This document shows, piece by piece, positions 40,565 through 49,308 of a DNA stretch of 64,000 nucleotides. Position 1 is the first letter of the stretch, and each line of letters starts with the position of its first letter. Location of the stretch: contig NZ_JACHGV010000005.1 in assembly GCF_014202475.1 (NCBI RefSeq), positions 248,001 to 312,000 of the forward strand, read 5' to 3'. The position numbers were made by a program, and so were the translations under genes. The notes under the pieces were generated by a model. That model made no database searches. It saw only the letters and a program-made list of their open reading frames with translations, and had not been told where the DNA came from. This DNA comes from Streptomyces paradoxus. Lineage in GTDB: Bacteria; Actinomycetota; Actinomycetes; Streptomycetales; Streptomycetaceae.

Positions 40565-41713
40565 GTGGAGTTCGGGTTCGGGCAAGAGGATGAGGACTTT
40601 CGCGCCGAGGTGCGCGGCTGGCTGGGGGTGCATGCCGGAGGAGTCACTGACCGCCGCACGTGGGAACGTACTCTCGGCGCTGCCGGATGGATCGGGCTCG
40701 GGTGGGGGGCCTCCGGGTTCGGGAACCGGACCGCCGGCCTCACCCAACAGGTGGTCTGGGCCGAGGAGTACGCGCGATCCGGCGCGCCCCCGCGCTCCGG
40801 GCACATCGGGGAGAACCTGCTCGGCCCGACGCTCATCGCCCACGGCACCGACGAGCAGAAGTCCCGGTTCCTCCCGCCGATCGCCGCCGGAGCGGAACTC
40901 TGGTGCCAGGGGTACAGCGAACCCGGCGCCGGATCGGACCTGGCCGGCATCCGCACCGCGGCCGTGCGCGAGCCGGGCGGCCGTACGTACCGCGTCACCG
41001 GCCAGAAGATCTGGACGTCGCTCGCACACGAGGCGGACTGGTGTTTCGTGCTGGCCAGGACCGAACCCGGCTCGGTGCGGCACCACGGGCTGACCTTCCT
41101 GCTCGTCCCCATGGACCAGCCCGGCCGGATCGAGGTCCGCCCCATCCGCCAGATGACGGGCACCAGCGACTTCAACGAGGTCTTCTTCGACGGCGCGCAC
41201 GCCGAGCACGTCGTCGGGGGCGAGGGGAACGGCTGGCGCGTCGCCATGAGCCTGCTCGGCTTCGAGCGGGGGGTGTCCACGCTGGCACAGCAGATCGGGT
41301 TCGCAGAGGAACTGGGGGCAGTGGTGCGCGCCGCCGAGGAGTCGGGCGCCGTGCACGACCCCGTCGTACGGGAACGGCTCGTGCGGCAGTGGGCCGAGCT
41401 GCGGACGATGCGCTGGAACGCCCTGCGCACCCTGGGGGGTTCCGGCGACGCGGGTGCCCCGAGCGTGGCCAAGCTGCTGTGGGCGGGCTGGCACCAGCGG
41501 CTCGGGGAGCTGGCGGTGCTGGTGCGGGGTGCGGCGGCGTCGGTGGGGCCTGCTGACTGGTCGGCCGCCACGCCGTATGAACTGGACGCCTCCCAGCACC
41601 TGTTCCTCTTCTCCCGGGCCGACACGATCTACGGCGGCTCGGACCAGATCCAGCGCACGATCATCGCCGAGCGGGTGCTCGGTCTGCCCAGGGAGCCCAA
41701 GGGAGCCGTGTGA
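40565..41713 (+). CDS. Acyl-CoA dehydrogenase, alpha-type
   Basis: A 382-residue acyl-CoA dehydrogenase. CQGYSEPGAGSDLAGIRTAA and TGQKIWTSLAHEADWC are in the middle, and TIYGGSDQIQRTIIAERVLG at the C-terminus. It belongs to the same sequence type as the protein encoded at 35033. No beta-type partner adjoins it; the one at 56467 is a candidate. GTG 40565 gives the usual start EFGFGQEDEDFRAEVRGWL; upstream starts would translate repeat DNA. Its stop overlaps the alcohol dehydrogenase start (TGATG). Confidence 0.87.
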   Translation: MEFGFGQEDEDFRAEVRGWLGVHAGGVTDRRTWERTLGAAGWIGLGWGASGFGNRTAGLTQQVVWAEEYARSGAPPRSGHIGENLLGPTLIAHGTDEQKSRFLPPIAAGAELWCQGYSEPGAGSDLAGIRTAAVREPGGRTYRVTGQKIWTSLAHEADWCFVLARTEPGSVRHHGLTFLLVPMDQPGRIEVRPIRQMTGTSDFNEVFFDGAHAEHVVGGEGNGWRVAMSLLGFERGVSTLAQQIGFAEELGAVVRAAEESGAVHDPVVRERLVRQWAELRTMRWNALRTLGGSGDAGAPSVAKLLWAGWHQRLGELAVLVRGAAASVGPADWSAATPYELDASQHLFLFSRADTIYGGSDQIQRTIIAERVLGLPREPKGAV

Positions 41714-42762
41714 TGCGAGGCGTGATCTTCGACGGGAAGCAGGTCCGGGTCGTGTCGGACCTGGAGGTGCGCGAGCCAGGGCCGGGTGAGGTGCGGGTCG
41801 CGATCTCGGCGGCCGGGCTGTGCCACAGCGATCTGTCGGTGGTGAACGGCACCATCCCGTTCCCGGTCCCGGTGGTGCTGGGCCATGAGGGGGCCGGGGT
41901 CGTGGAGGCGGTGGGCGGGGGCGTCACCCATGTCGCGCCCGGTGACCATGTGGCGCTGTCCACCCTGGCGAACTGCGGAACGTGCGCCGAGTGCGACCGG
42001 GGCCGTCCGACCATGTGCCGGCAGGCCATCGGACGCCCCGGCCGGCCCTTCCGCCACGAGGGCTCGCCGGTGCACCAGTTCGCGTCCAACTCGGCGTTCG
42101 CCGAGCGCACGGTCGTCAAGGCCGTCCAGGCCGTCCGCATCCCCGACGACATCCCGATGACCTCGGCGGCGCTCATCGGATGCGGGGTGCTGACCGGGGT
42201 GGGGGCCGTACTGAACCGGGCGCGCGTGGACCGCGGCGACAGCGTCCTCGTCATCGGCACGGGCGGCATCGGCCTGAACGTGCTCCAGGGCGCGCGGCTC
42301 GCGGGCGCCGGGCGGATCGTGGCCGTCGATGCCAACCCGGCGAAGGAGGAGGCGGCGCGGCGGTTCGGCGCGACCGACTTCCTCACGTCCACCGAGGGCG
42401 TGCGCGACCTGCTGCCCACGGGCGCGGACCACGCCTTCGAGTGCGTCGGCCGCGTGGAGTTGATCCGGCAGGCCATCGACGCCCTGGACCGGCACGGCCA
42501 GGCGATCCTCCTCGGGGTCCCGCCCGCCACTGCCGAGGCGTCCTTCCGCGTCTCCTCGATGTACCTCGACAAGTCCATCCTGGGCTGCCGCTACGGCTCC
42601 TCCCGGCCCCAGCGGGACATCGCCCTGTACGCCGGGCTGTACCGCCAGGGGCGCCTCCTGCTCGACGAACTGGTCACCCGGACCTGTCCGGTCGAAGACT
42701 TCGAGAAGGCGGCGGCGGACGCGGAGGCGGGGCGGGTGGCGCGGGCGGTGCTCACCTTCTGA
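41713..42762 (+). CDS. Zinc-dependent alcohol dehydrogenase
   Basis: A 349-residue MDR-family alcohol dehydrogenase. CHSDLSVVNGTIPFP and GHEGAGVVEAVG carry catalytic-zinc ligands, CGTCAECDRGRPTMC binds the structural zinc, and GTGGIGLNVLQGARLAGAG is the NAD(P) site. It resembles actinobacterial mycothiol/aryl-alcohol-type dehydrogenases. It would oxidise an alcohol side-group or a hydroxylated ring intermediate. It is coupled to the preceding acyl-CoA dehydrogenase gene and converges with the GlxA-type gene, overlapping it by 11 bp. Confidence 0.88.
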   Translation: MRGVIFDGKQVRVVSDLEVREPGPGEVRVAISAAGLCHSDLSVVNGTIPFPVPVVLGHEGAGVVEAVGGGVTHVAPGDHVALSTLANCGTCAECDRGRPTMCRQAIGRPGRPFRHEGSPVHQFASNSAFAERTVVKAVQAVRIPDDIPMTSAALIGCGVLTGVGAVLNRARVDRGDSVLVIGTGGIGLNVLQGARLAGAGRIVAVDANPAKEEAARRFGATDFLTSTEGVRDLLPTGADHAFECVGRVELIRQAIDALDRHGQAILLGVPPATAEASFRVSSMYLDKSILGCRYGSSRPQRDIALYAGLYRQGRLLLDELVTRTCPVEDFEKAAADAEAGRVARAVLTF

Positions 42763-43765
42763 GGGCGGAGGCGGTCTCCTTCTCCGCCCGGAACGTCCGC
42801 CGGTAGGCCGTGGGTGTGACACCCAGGGCCGCCTGGAGGTGCTGGCGCATCGACTGGGCCGTGCCGAAGCCCGCCTCCCGCGCCACCTGGTCGACGGAGC
42901 GGTCGGTGGACTCCAGGAGGTGCCGGGCCCGCTCCACGCGCTGCTGGGTGAGCCACTGGCCGGGGCTGACGCCGGTCTCCTCACGGAAGCGGCGCGTGAA
43001 GGTGCGCACCGACATCGACTCCCGGGCCGCCATGTCGCGCAGCTGGATCGGCTCGTGGAGACGGCCCAGGGCCCAGGCACGGGCCGAGGTGGTGGTCGCC
43101 TGCTGCGGGTCGGGCACGGGCCGGTGGATGTACTGCGCCTGCCCGCCGTCGCGGTGCGGCGGTACGACCGTGCGGCGGGCCACGTCGTTGGCGATCGCCG
43201 CGCCGTGGTCGCGGCGCACCATGTGCAGGCACAGGTCGATGCCGGCCGCGACGCCCGCGGAGGTCAGGACGTCGCCGTCGTCGATGAACAGGACGTCCGG
43301 GTCGACGTCGATGTGCGGGAAGAGCCGCTGGAAGCGGTCGGCGTCGGCCCAGTGCGTGGTGGCGGGGCGGCCGTCGAGGAAGCCGGCGGCGGCGAGGACG
43401 TAGACGCCGGTGCAGATCGAGGCGAGCCGGGTGCCGGGGCGGATGTGGTCGAGGGCGGCGGCCAGTTCGGCGGTCAGCACGCCCTCCTCGAAGACCGGGC
43501 CGAGTTCGTACGACGCCGGGACGATCACGGTGTCGGCGGTGGCCAGGGCCTCGGGGCCGTGCTCGACCTGGATGGCGAAGTCGGCGTCCGTCTGCACCGG
43601 GCCCGGCGGGCGGATCGAGCAGGTGACGACGTCGTACAGCAGACGCCCCTGTGCGTCCCTGGGGCGGCCGAAGATGCGGTGCGGGATGCCCAGTTCGAAG
43701 GGGAGCAGGCCGTCGAGGGCGAGGACGACGACCCGGTGCGGGCGGAACTCCGGCTCACGGCTCAT
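42752..43765 (-). CDS. GlxA-family AraC-type regulator
   Basis: A 337-residue protein with an N-terminal DJ-1/PfpI domain (residues ~10-175; SICTGVYVLAAAGFLDG has the elbow cysteine) and a C-terminal AraC double HTH (SVRTFTRRFREETGVSPGQW and DRSVDQVAREAGFG). Such regulators usually activate catabolic operons in response to a small metabolite. It could control the neighbouring MFS gene or part of the island. The 19-bp palindrome is not typical for AraC proteins, which bind direct repeats. Confidence 0.87.
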   Translation of the reverse strand: MSREPEFRPHRVVVLALDGLLPFELGIPHRIFGRPRDAQGRLLYDVVTCSIRPPGPVQTDADFAIQVEHGPEALATADTVIVPASYELGPVFEEGVLTAELAAALDHIRPGTRLASICTGVYVLAAAGFLDGRPATTHWADADRFQRLFPHIDVDPDVLFIDDGDVLTSAGVAAGIDLCLHMVRRDHGAAIANDVARRTVVPPHRDGGQAQYIHRPVPDPQQATTTSARAWALGRLHEPIQLRDMAARESMSVRTFTRRFREETGVSPGQWLTQQRVERARHLLESTDRSVDQVAREAGFGTAQSMRQHLQAALGVTPTAYRRTFRAEKETASALRR

Positions 43766-43836
43766 GGCCCGATCCTAACGAATGCTGTCCTTCGGGCCAC
43801 TCGATGGAGCGCGCCGCAGGTCGCAGGCTCTATGGC

Positions 43837-45138
43837 GTGACCCAGACAACCGATGCAGCGGCTGTGCGGCAGCCGCCGAAGCCGACTCGTACGCGGGTGC
43901 ACCGCGCCTGGTTCGTCGCCGCCGTCACCTTCGTGACGATCATCGGCGCCGCCGCCTTCCGTTCCGTGCCGGGCCTGCTCATCGACCCGTTGCACGAGGA
44001 GTTCGACTGGTCGCGCGGCACGATCGGGGCCGCTGTCTCGGTGAACCTCGCGCTGTACGGTCTGACGGCCCCGTTCGCGGCGGCCCTGATGGACCGCTTC
44101 GGCATCCGCCGGGTCGTCGCGGTCGCCCTGACCGTGATCGCGGCCGGCTCCTGGCTCACCGTGTGGATGACCGCGGCCTGGCAGTTGATGCTGTGCTGGG
44201 GCCTGCTGGTCGGTCTCGGTTCCGGTTCCATGGCGCTGGCCTTCGCGGCGACCGTCACCAACCGCTGGTTCACCGCACGCCGTGGCCTGGTCAGCGGCAT
44301 CCTCACCGCCGCCTCGGCCTCCGGCCAGCTGATCTTCCTGCCCCTGCTGTCCTGGATCATCGAGCGGTACGACTGGCGCCCGGCCGCCGTGACGGTCGCG
44401 CTCGCCGCGCTCGCGGTCGTCCCGTTCGTCTGGCTCCTGCTGCACGACCACCCCGCGGACGTGGGCCAGAAGCCGTACGGGGCCGCCGAGTTCGTGCCGA
44501 AGCCGCCGCCCGTGCCCGGTGCCGCCCGCCGGGCCGTGACCGTCCTGCTCTCCGCTGTGCGCACCGGACCGTTCTGGCTGCTCGCCGGCACTTTCGCGAT
44601 CTGCGGCGCCTCCACCAACGGCCTGATCCAGACCCACTTCATCCCCGCGGCCCACGACCACCACATGCCCGTCCAGGCCGCCGCGTCCCTGCTCGCGGTC
44701 ATCGGTGTCTTCGACGTCGTCGGCACGATCGCCTCCGGCTGGTTCACGGACCGCTTCGAGCCGCGCCGCCTGCTGGCGGTGTACTACGCGCTGCGGGGCG
44801 TGTCGCTGATGTTCCTCCCGCTCCTGCTGGGCCCCGCGGTCCACCCGCCGATGATTTTCTTCATCGTCTTCTACGGCCTCGACTGGGTCGCCACCGTCCC
44901 GCCCACCCTCGCCCTGTGCCGCGAGCAGTACGGCGAGGACAGTGCGATCGTCTTCGGCTGGGTCCTCGCCTCCCACCAGGTCGGCGCCGCCCTCGTGGCC
45001 TTCCTGGGCGGCGTCGCCCGCGACACGTTCGGCAGTTACGACGTGGTCTGGTACGCGTCGGGGGCGCTGTGCGCGGCTGCGGCGCTGATGGCGCTGGTGA
45101 TCCGGCGGAGGACGGCGGGTGAGGTGGCCGTGGCCTGA
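43837..45138 (+). CDS. MFS transporter (monocarboxylate-type)
   Basis: A 433-residue protein with twelve membrane segments. The loop between TM2 and TM3 reads MDRFGIRRVVA, and TM5 has GQLIFLPLLSWI. It resembles oxalate/formate and monocarboxylate porters of the MFS. It may import the acid that the island degrades. GTG 43837 has no clear ribosome-binding site. It is divergent from the GlxA gene with a 71-bp gap and no island palindrome. Confidence 0.86.
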   Translation: MTQTTDAAAVRQPPKPTRTRVHRAWFVAAVTFVTIIGAAAFRSVPGLLIDPLHEEFDWSRGTIGAAVSVNLALYGLTAPFAAALMDRFGIRRVVAVALTVIAAGSWLTVWMTAAWQLMLCWGLLVGLGSGSMALAFAATVTNRWFTARRGLVSGILTAASASGQLIFLPLLSWIIERYDWRPAAVTVALAALAVVPFVWLLLHDHPADVGQKPYGAAEFVPKPPPVPGAARRAVTVLLSAVRTGPFWLLAGTFAICGASTNGLIQTHFIPAAHDHHMPVQAAASLLAVIGVFDVVGTIASGWFTDRFEPRRLLAVYYALRGVSLMFLPLLLGPAVHPPMIFFIVFYGLDWVATVPPTLALCREQYGEDSAIVFGWVLASHQVGAALVAFLGGVARDTFGSYDVVWYASGALCAAAALMALVIRRRTAGEVAVA

Positions 45139-45519
45139 ACCGATCGGAGAGCGGGCGGGGTTCAGCTTCCGCCCCGCCGTGTGAGGCCCGCCCGTGCGGT
45201 GTTGCGGATCCTCTTGGTCCGGCCACGGTCGGCGAGCACCCCCAGAGCCCCGGAGTCCGGCCCGGCCGCGGCCCGGGCCATGGCAGCTGCCCACTCCTCC
45301 CAGGCGGGGCCGGGGCAGAGCTTCGCGGCCCGGCGGTCGAGGTGCCGCAGACCACGGCGGCCCGGGCCATCACCTGGTCCGGGTCGGCGAGGGCGCCGGA
45401 TGGACACCCGTCCGCGCCACGCGCGCGTGCGGGACACCGGCGATCCGCTGCACGCCGCACGGGCGGCCGAGGTCACGTCACTGTGGCGGCTTGCGGCGGC
45501 GTGAGCCGAACGACAGGCC
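45139..45519. other. 381-bp region, possible gene remnant
   Basis: No complete gene is convincing. A minus-strand frame at 45162-45476 is open for 104 codons with a protein-like tail (AWEEWAAAMARAAAGPDSG...), but no family was recognised and the start region is Arg/Pro-rich like chance GC-rich frames. The region begins with a small terminator hairpin. Confidence 0.3.
45154..45178. terminator. Hairpin after the MFS gene
   Basis: GGCGGGG (45154-45160) pairs with CCCCGCC (45172-45178) around an 11-base loop, 15 bp after the MFS stop. No T-tract follows. Confidence 0.45.
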
Positions 45520-46149
45520 CTACGGGTGCGCCGGCCGGGTGAAGCGCCCCTGGTGGAAGAGCAGCGGATCGGACGGATCGTCCGCCGTACCGAGGGCGTT
45601 CACGCGGCCGACCACGATGAGGTGGTCACCGCCGGTGTGGACGGCGTGGATCGCGCAGTCGATCCACGCCACGGCGCCCGTCAGACGGGGCGAGCCCGAC
45701 ACCGGCGCCGCGTCGTGGGCCACGCCCGCGAACTTGTCCGCGCCGCTGACCGCGAAGGCGCGGCACAACTCGCCCTGGCCGGCGCCCAGGACGTTCACGC
45801 AGAACACCCCGGCGCGGGCGATCCGCGGCCACGTCGTCGACGTACGGCCGACCATGAAGGCCACCAGGGGCGGGGTGAGGGAGAGGGACGTGAAGGACTG
45901 GCAGGCGAAGCCGGCGGGGGAGTCGCCGTCGGCCGCGGGCGGTGCCGTGATGACCGCCACGCCCGTCGCGAAGTTCCCGAGGACGCGCCGGAACTCACGC
46001 GGGTCGATGGGTGCACGCTCGTCCTCGGCGACGCAGCGCAGATCGGGGCGCGGCAGCGCTTCGACGGGCTCCGGGGCGGGTGTGCGGTTCGACCTGAGGT
46101 AGCGGACGGCGGCTTCCGCCATCCCTGCTTGTCCCATCACACCCGTCAT
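45520..46149 (-). CDS. Flavin reductase (HsaB-like)
   Basis: A 209-residue flavin:NAD(P)H reductase-domain protein. VLGNFATGVAVITAP, GFACQSFTSLSLTPPLVAFM and AVAWIDCAIHAVHTGGDHLI are strongly reminiscent of HsaB, the reductase partner of the 3-HSA hydroxylase in steroid degradation. It should supply reduced FMN/FAD to a two-component monooxygenase, but no oxygenase of that type is encoded in the window. Starts at 46149, 46137 and 46122 are possible; the last has a better site (GCAGGG). A regulon palindrome lies 3 bp before 46149. Confidence 0.87.
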   Translation of the reverse strand: MTGVMGQAGMAEAAVRYLRSNRTPAPEPVEALPRPDLRCVAEDERAPIDPREFRRVLGNFATGVAVITAPPAADGDSPAGFACQSFTSLSLTPPLVAFMVGRTSTTWPRIARAGVFCVNVLGAGQGELCRAFAVSGADKFAGVAHDAAPVSGSPRLTGAVAWIDCAIHAVHTGGDHLIVVGRVNALGTADDPSDPLLFHQGRFTRPAHP

Positions 46150-46152
46150 TGA

Positions 46153-46171
46153 AGCTGACGCACCGTCAGAT
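46153..46171. promoter_or_regulatory. Island operator 4: AGCTGACGCACCGTCAGAT
   Basis: One change from consensus. It lies between the enoyl-CoA hydratase end and the flavin reductase start, so it can only control the flavin reductase gene. It ends 3 bp before ATG 46149. Confidence 0.7.
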
Positions 46172-46179
46172 AGGAAGGG

Positions 46180-46965
46180 TCAGCGTCCTCCGAACTCCGC
46201 GCCCCGCCGTTCCACGAAGCTCCGCACGCCCTCCCGCGCGTCCGCCGTCGTCATGTTGATCTCCTGCGCGGCGGCCTCGGCGGCGAAGGCGGCGGCGCGG
46301 TCGGTGTCGAGGGAGGCGTTGACGAGCTGCTTGGTCAGGGCAAGGGCCCGGGTCGGGCCGGAGGCGAGGCGCTCGGCCCAGGCGTGCGCGGTCTTCTCCA
46401 GCTCCTCGTCCCGGACGACCCGGTTGACGAGCCCGAGGCGTTCGGCGTCCGGCGCGCTGAGCGCGTCGCCGAAGAACATCAGCTCCTTCGCCCGCTGCGG
46501 GCCGATGAGGCGCGGCAGGAGATAGGCGCCGCCGCCGTCGGGGACCAGTCCGCGGCGTACGAACACCTCGATGAAACGGGCGGATTCGGCCGCGAGAACC
46601 AGATCGCAGGCGAACGCAAGATGTGCGCCGAGTCCGGCCGCCGTGCCGTTCACCGCCGCGATCACGGGCTTCTCGCAGTCGAGCACGGCGGCGATCAGCC
46701 GCTGGGCGCCGGTGCGCAGGGTGCGCGCGACATCGCCCGGCAGGCGTTCGCCGGATGTCCCGGCGCCCCGCAGGTCCGCTCCGGCGCAGAAGCCGCGGCC
46801 CGTCCCCGTGATCACGACGGCTCGTATCGCGGGGGTCGCCGACGCCTCGGACAGCAGCCGGACGATCTCGTCCCGCTGGTCCGGTGTGAGGGCGTTGAGC
46901 GCCTCGGGCCGATTGAGGGTGAGGGAGAGGACGTGGCCGCTCGTCGCCCGCAGAACGGCCGGCAT
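46180..46965 (-). CDS. Enoyl-CoA hydratase/isomerase
   Basis: A 261-residue crotonase. GRGFCAGADLRGAG is the oxyanion loop; AAGLGAHLAFACDLVLAA and FVRRGLVPDGGGAYLLPRLI are typical of the PaaG/EchA group. The first hydratase glutamate is absent and an aspartate sits in LVPDGGG, so isomerase activity is as likely as hydration. It overlaps the preceding acyl-CoA synthetase stop by 1 nt (TGATG) and is co-transcribed with it. Confidence 0.88.
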   Translation of the reverse strand: MPAVLRATSGHVLSLTLNRPEALNALTPDQRDEIVRLLSEASATPAIRAVVITGTGRGFCAGADLRGAGTSGERLPGDVARTLRTGAQRLIAAVLDCEKPVIAAVNGTAAGLGAHLAFACDLVLAAESARFIEVFVRRGLVPDGGGAYLLPRLIGPQRAKELMFFGDALSAPDAERLGLVNRVVRDEELEKTAHAWAERLASGPTRALALTKQLVNASLDTDRAAAFAAEAAAQEINMTTADAREGVRSFVERRGAEFGGR

Positions 46966-49190
46966 CAGCGGCACACCGCCAGCGCGTCCAGCGCCACCGC
47001 GCCCTGCCCCTGCGGCAGGACCATCAGCGGGTTGATGTCCAGCTCGGCCAGCTGATCGCCGAGTTCCAGGGCCATGCGCTGCACGCGCAGGACGACCTCG
47101 ACCAGCGCGTCCAGATCCGCCGCCGGCCGACCCCGGACGCCGTCGAGCAGGGCCCGCCCGCGCAGCCCGGCGAGCATGTCCCGCGCCTGCTCCTCCCCGA
47201 AGGGCGGCACCCCCACGGCGGTGTCGCGCAGCACCTCGACGAGCACCCCGCCGAGTCCGACGGTCACGGTCGGCCCGAACAGGTCGTCGTGGGCGACACC
47301 GACGACCATCTCGACGCCTTGCTCCACCATCTGGCAGACCAGGACACCGTCCAGGGCGACGTCCTCGTAGCGGGCGATGTCGGTCAGCTCCCGGTAGGCG
47401 TCGCGGACCTGGCTGGCCGAGGTGAGCCCGATCTTCACCAGGCCCAGCTCCGTCTTGTGGGCGATCCGGGACCCGGAGGCCTTCATCACCACCGGGTAGC
47501 CCACGAGCCCGGCCGCGCGGACGGCCGCCGCCGCGCTGGTCACCAGCTGCTCGCGCGGTACGCGGATGCCGTACGCCCGCAGCAGCTGCTTCGCAGCGTG
47601 CTCGCTCAGCTGCCGGCCCGGTTGCATCAGGGCCTGCGCCTTGCGGTAGGACGGCGAAGGGGTGCGCGGTGCCTCGTCGAAGGGGGAGCGGTAGGCGGCC
47701 GTGAAGCGGTGGTGGGCGAGGTAGGCGCGGACGGCGGTGAGACAGTTGCCGACCGTGCGGAACGTGGCCACGCGGGAGGAGCCGAGCAGGACCTCGCGGT
47801 AGGCGGGCTCGGTGCCGACCGGCGAACCCCACACCACGCAGACCAGCTTGTCGGTCTGCTCGGCCGCGTCCACCAGGTCCCGTACCAGCCGGTCGCTGAG
47901 CGGTGGGAACGGGCCGGTGACCGGGCAGATCAGTACGCCCACCGCGGGGTCGGCGAGGATCGCGTCGATGATCTTCCGGCCGCGCTCGTCCCCCACCGGA
48001 TGCCCGCCGTTGTCCACCGGGTTGGCGACGCTCAGGTACTCGGGTATCCACTGGTGCAGCTCGGCCTGCCTGGCCTCGGACAGGACCGGCAGGCTCAGGC
48101 CCGCGGCGGTCGCCAGGTCGGCGACGTGCGCCCCGGTGCCGCCCGAGATCGAGTAGACGACGACCCCGTCCGCGCGCGGCGGCCGGGCCCGGGCCAGCAG
48201 GGCGGCCGTGTCCTGGAGTTCGTCCAGCCCGTCGACCCGGATCACGCCGTACTGGCGCAGCGCCGCGTCCACCACGGCGTCCGCGCCGGTGAGTTTGCCG
48301 GTGTGGGAGGCGGCCGTGCGGGCGCCGGTCTCGGTACGGCCCACCTTGACGGCCACGACCGGGACTTTGCGCCGGGCGGCCCGGTCGGCGGCGAGCAGGA
48401 AGGAGCGGCCGTCCTTGAGCCCTTCCAGGTAACAGGCGATGGCGCCGACCTCGGGCTGCTCGGCGAACCAGGAGAGGAAGTCGGCGCTGTCCAGGTCCGC
48501 CTCGTTGCCGGTCGGGGCCCAGTGGGAGAGGCGGATGCCGAGTTCCTGGAGGGCGAAGACCGGGCGGCCCTGGTGGCCGGACTGGGTGATCAGCGCGATC
48601 GCCGGCCCCTCCAGGTCGTCACGGAACCGCTCGAAGGCGTTGAGGTTGGTGTTGGGCCCCAGCAGCCGCAGCCCCGACTGCTCGACGGCGGCGGCCAGTC
48701 GCCGCTGGGCGGCCTCGCCCTCCGGCCCGGTCTCGGCGAACCCGGACGCGAAGACGACCGCGAACCGCGTCTTGGCCTCGGCCAGTTCCTCGATCACCGG
48801 AAGGGGGTCACCGACCAGCACCACGGCCAGATCTACCTGCTCGGGCAGGTCCGCGACGGACGGGGAGCAGGGTATGCCGAAGACGGACGGACGGCTGGGA
48901 TGCACCGGGTGGAGCCGGGCACCGACCCGCTCCGCCCAGTCGGCGAGCTGCCGGGTGATGCCGGTGCTGGGACGGCCCTCGGCGTCCGAGGCGCCGATCA
49001 CGGCGACGGACCGGGGGCGGAAGAAGCGGTCCAGGTCGGGCACGCCGGCGTGCAGCGGCCGTCCGCTGACGTCCAGGTCGCCGTCCTGGGCGGGCCTGCC
49101 GTGCACGACGGGCCCGGACCGCTCGCCACAGGCGATGGCCCGGGCCCGGCGGGAGTCGGTGGTGAGGGTGCCGTGGGTCGATCCAAGCAT
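46965..49190 (-). CDS. Acyl-CoA synthetase (NDP-forming), fused alpha-beta
   Basis: A 741-residue protein with an N-terminal CoA-binding domain (SVAVIGASDAEGRPSTG), the succinyl-CoA-ligase-like domain with the phosphohistidine in TAASHTGKLTGADAV, and a C-terminal ATP-grasp domain (GYPVVMKASGSRIAHKTELG). It activates or recycles an acyl-CoA using ADP or ATP. Its presence beside the AMP-forming ligase at 32245 suggests that two different acids are activated. ATG 49190 is 32 bp from the nearer of two regulon palindromes. Confidence 0.9.
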   Translation of the reverse strand: MLGSTHGTLTTDSRRARAIACGERSGPVVHGRPAQDGDLDVSGRPLHAGVPDLDRFFRPRSVAVIGASDAEGRPSTGITRQLADWAERVGARLHPVHPSRPSVFGIPCSPSVADLPEQVDLAVVLVGDPLPVIEELAEAKTRFAVVFASGFAETGPEGEAAQRRLAAAVEQSGLRLLGPNTNLNAFERFRDDLEGPAIALITQSGHQGRPVFALQELGIRLSHWAPTGNEADLDSADFLSWFAEQPEVGAIACYLEGLKDGRSFLLAADRAARRKVPVVAVKVGRTETGARTAASHTGKLTGADAVVDAALRQYGVIRVDGLDELQDTAALLARARPPRADGVVVYSISGGTGAHVADLATAAGLSLPVLSEARQAELHQWIPEYLSVANPVDNGGHPVGDERGRKIIDAILADPAVGVLICPVTGPFPPLSDRLVRDLVDAAEQTDKLVCVVWGSPVGTEPAYREVLLGSSRVATFRTVGNCLTAVRAYLAHHRFTAAYRSPFDEAPRTPSPSYRKAQALMQPGRQLSEHAAKQLLRAYGIRVPREQLVTSAAAAVRAAGLVGYPVVMKASGSRIAHKTELGLVKIGLTSASQVRDAYRELTDIARYEDVALDGVLVCQMVEQGVEMVVGVAHDDLFGPTVTVGLGGVLVEVLRDTAVGVPPFGEEQARDMLAGLRGRALLDGVRGRPAADLDALVEVVLRVQRMALELGDQLAELDINPLMVLPQGQGAVALDALAVCR

Positions 49191-49221
49191 CGTTTCCGCC
49201 CGCTCCTGTGAGACAGCCGCT

Positions 49222-49240
49222 AACTGACGCTCTGTCAGAT
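49222..49240. promoter_or_regulatory. Island operator 5: AACTGACGCTCTGTCAGAT
   Basis: It lies 32 bp before the NDP-forming acyl-CoA synthetase start and differs from consensus at one position. It is in tandem with operator 6. Confidence 0.72.
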
Positions 49241-49245
49241 TACTG

Positions 49246-49264
49246 AACTGATGCGACGTCAGGA
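49246..49264. promoter_or_regulatory. Island operator 6 (degenerate): AACTGATGCGACGTCAGGA
   Basis: Its centre is 24 bp from that of operator 5. CTGA, G and CGTCAG are kept; one half-site base and both right flank bases differ. Confidence 0.5.
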
Positions 49265-49308
49265 ACGGTGTGGGCGGGCAAAGTTGCCGAAGGCGTCGAC
49301 CGCGTCTC

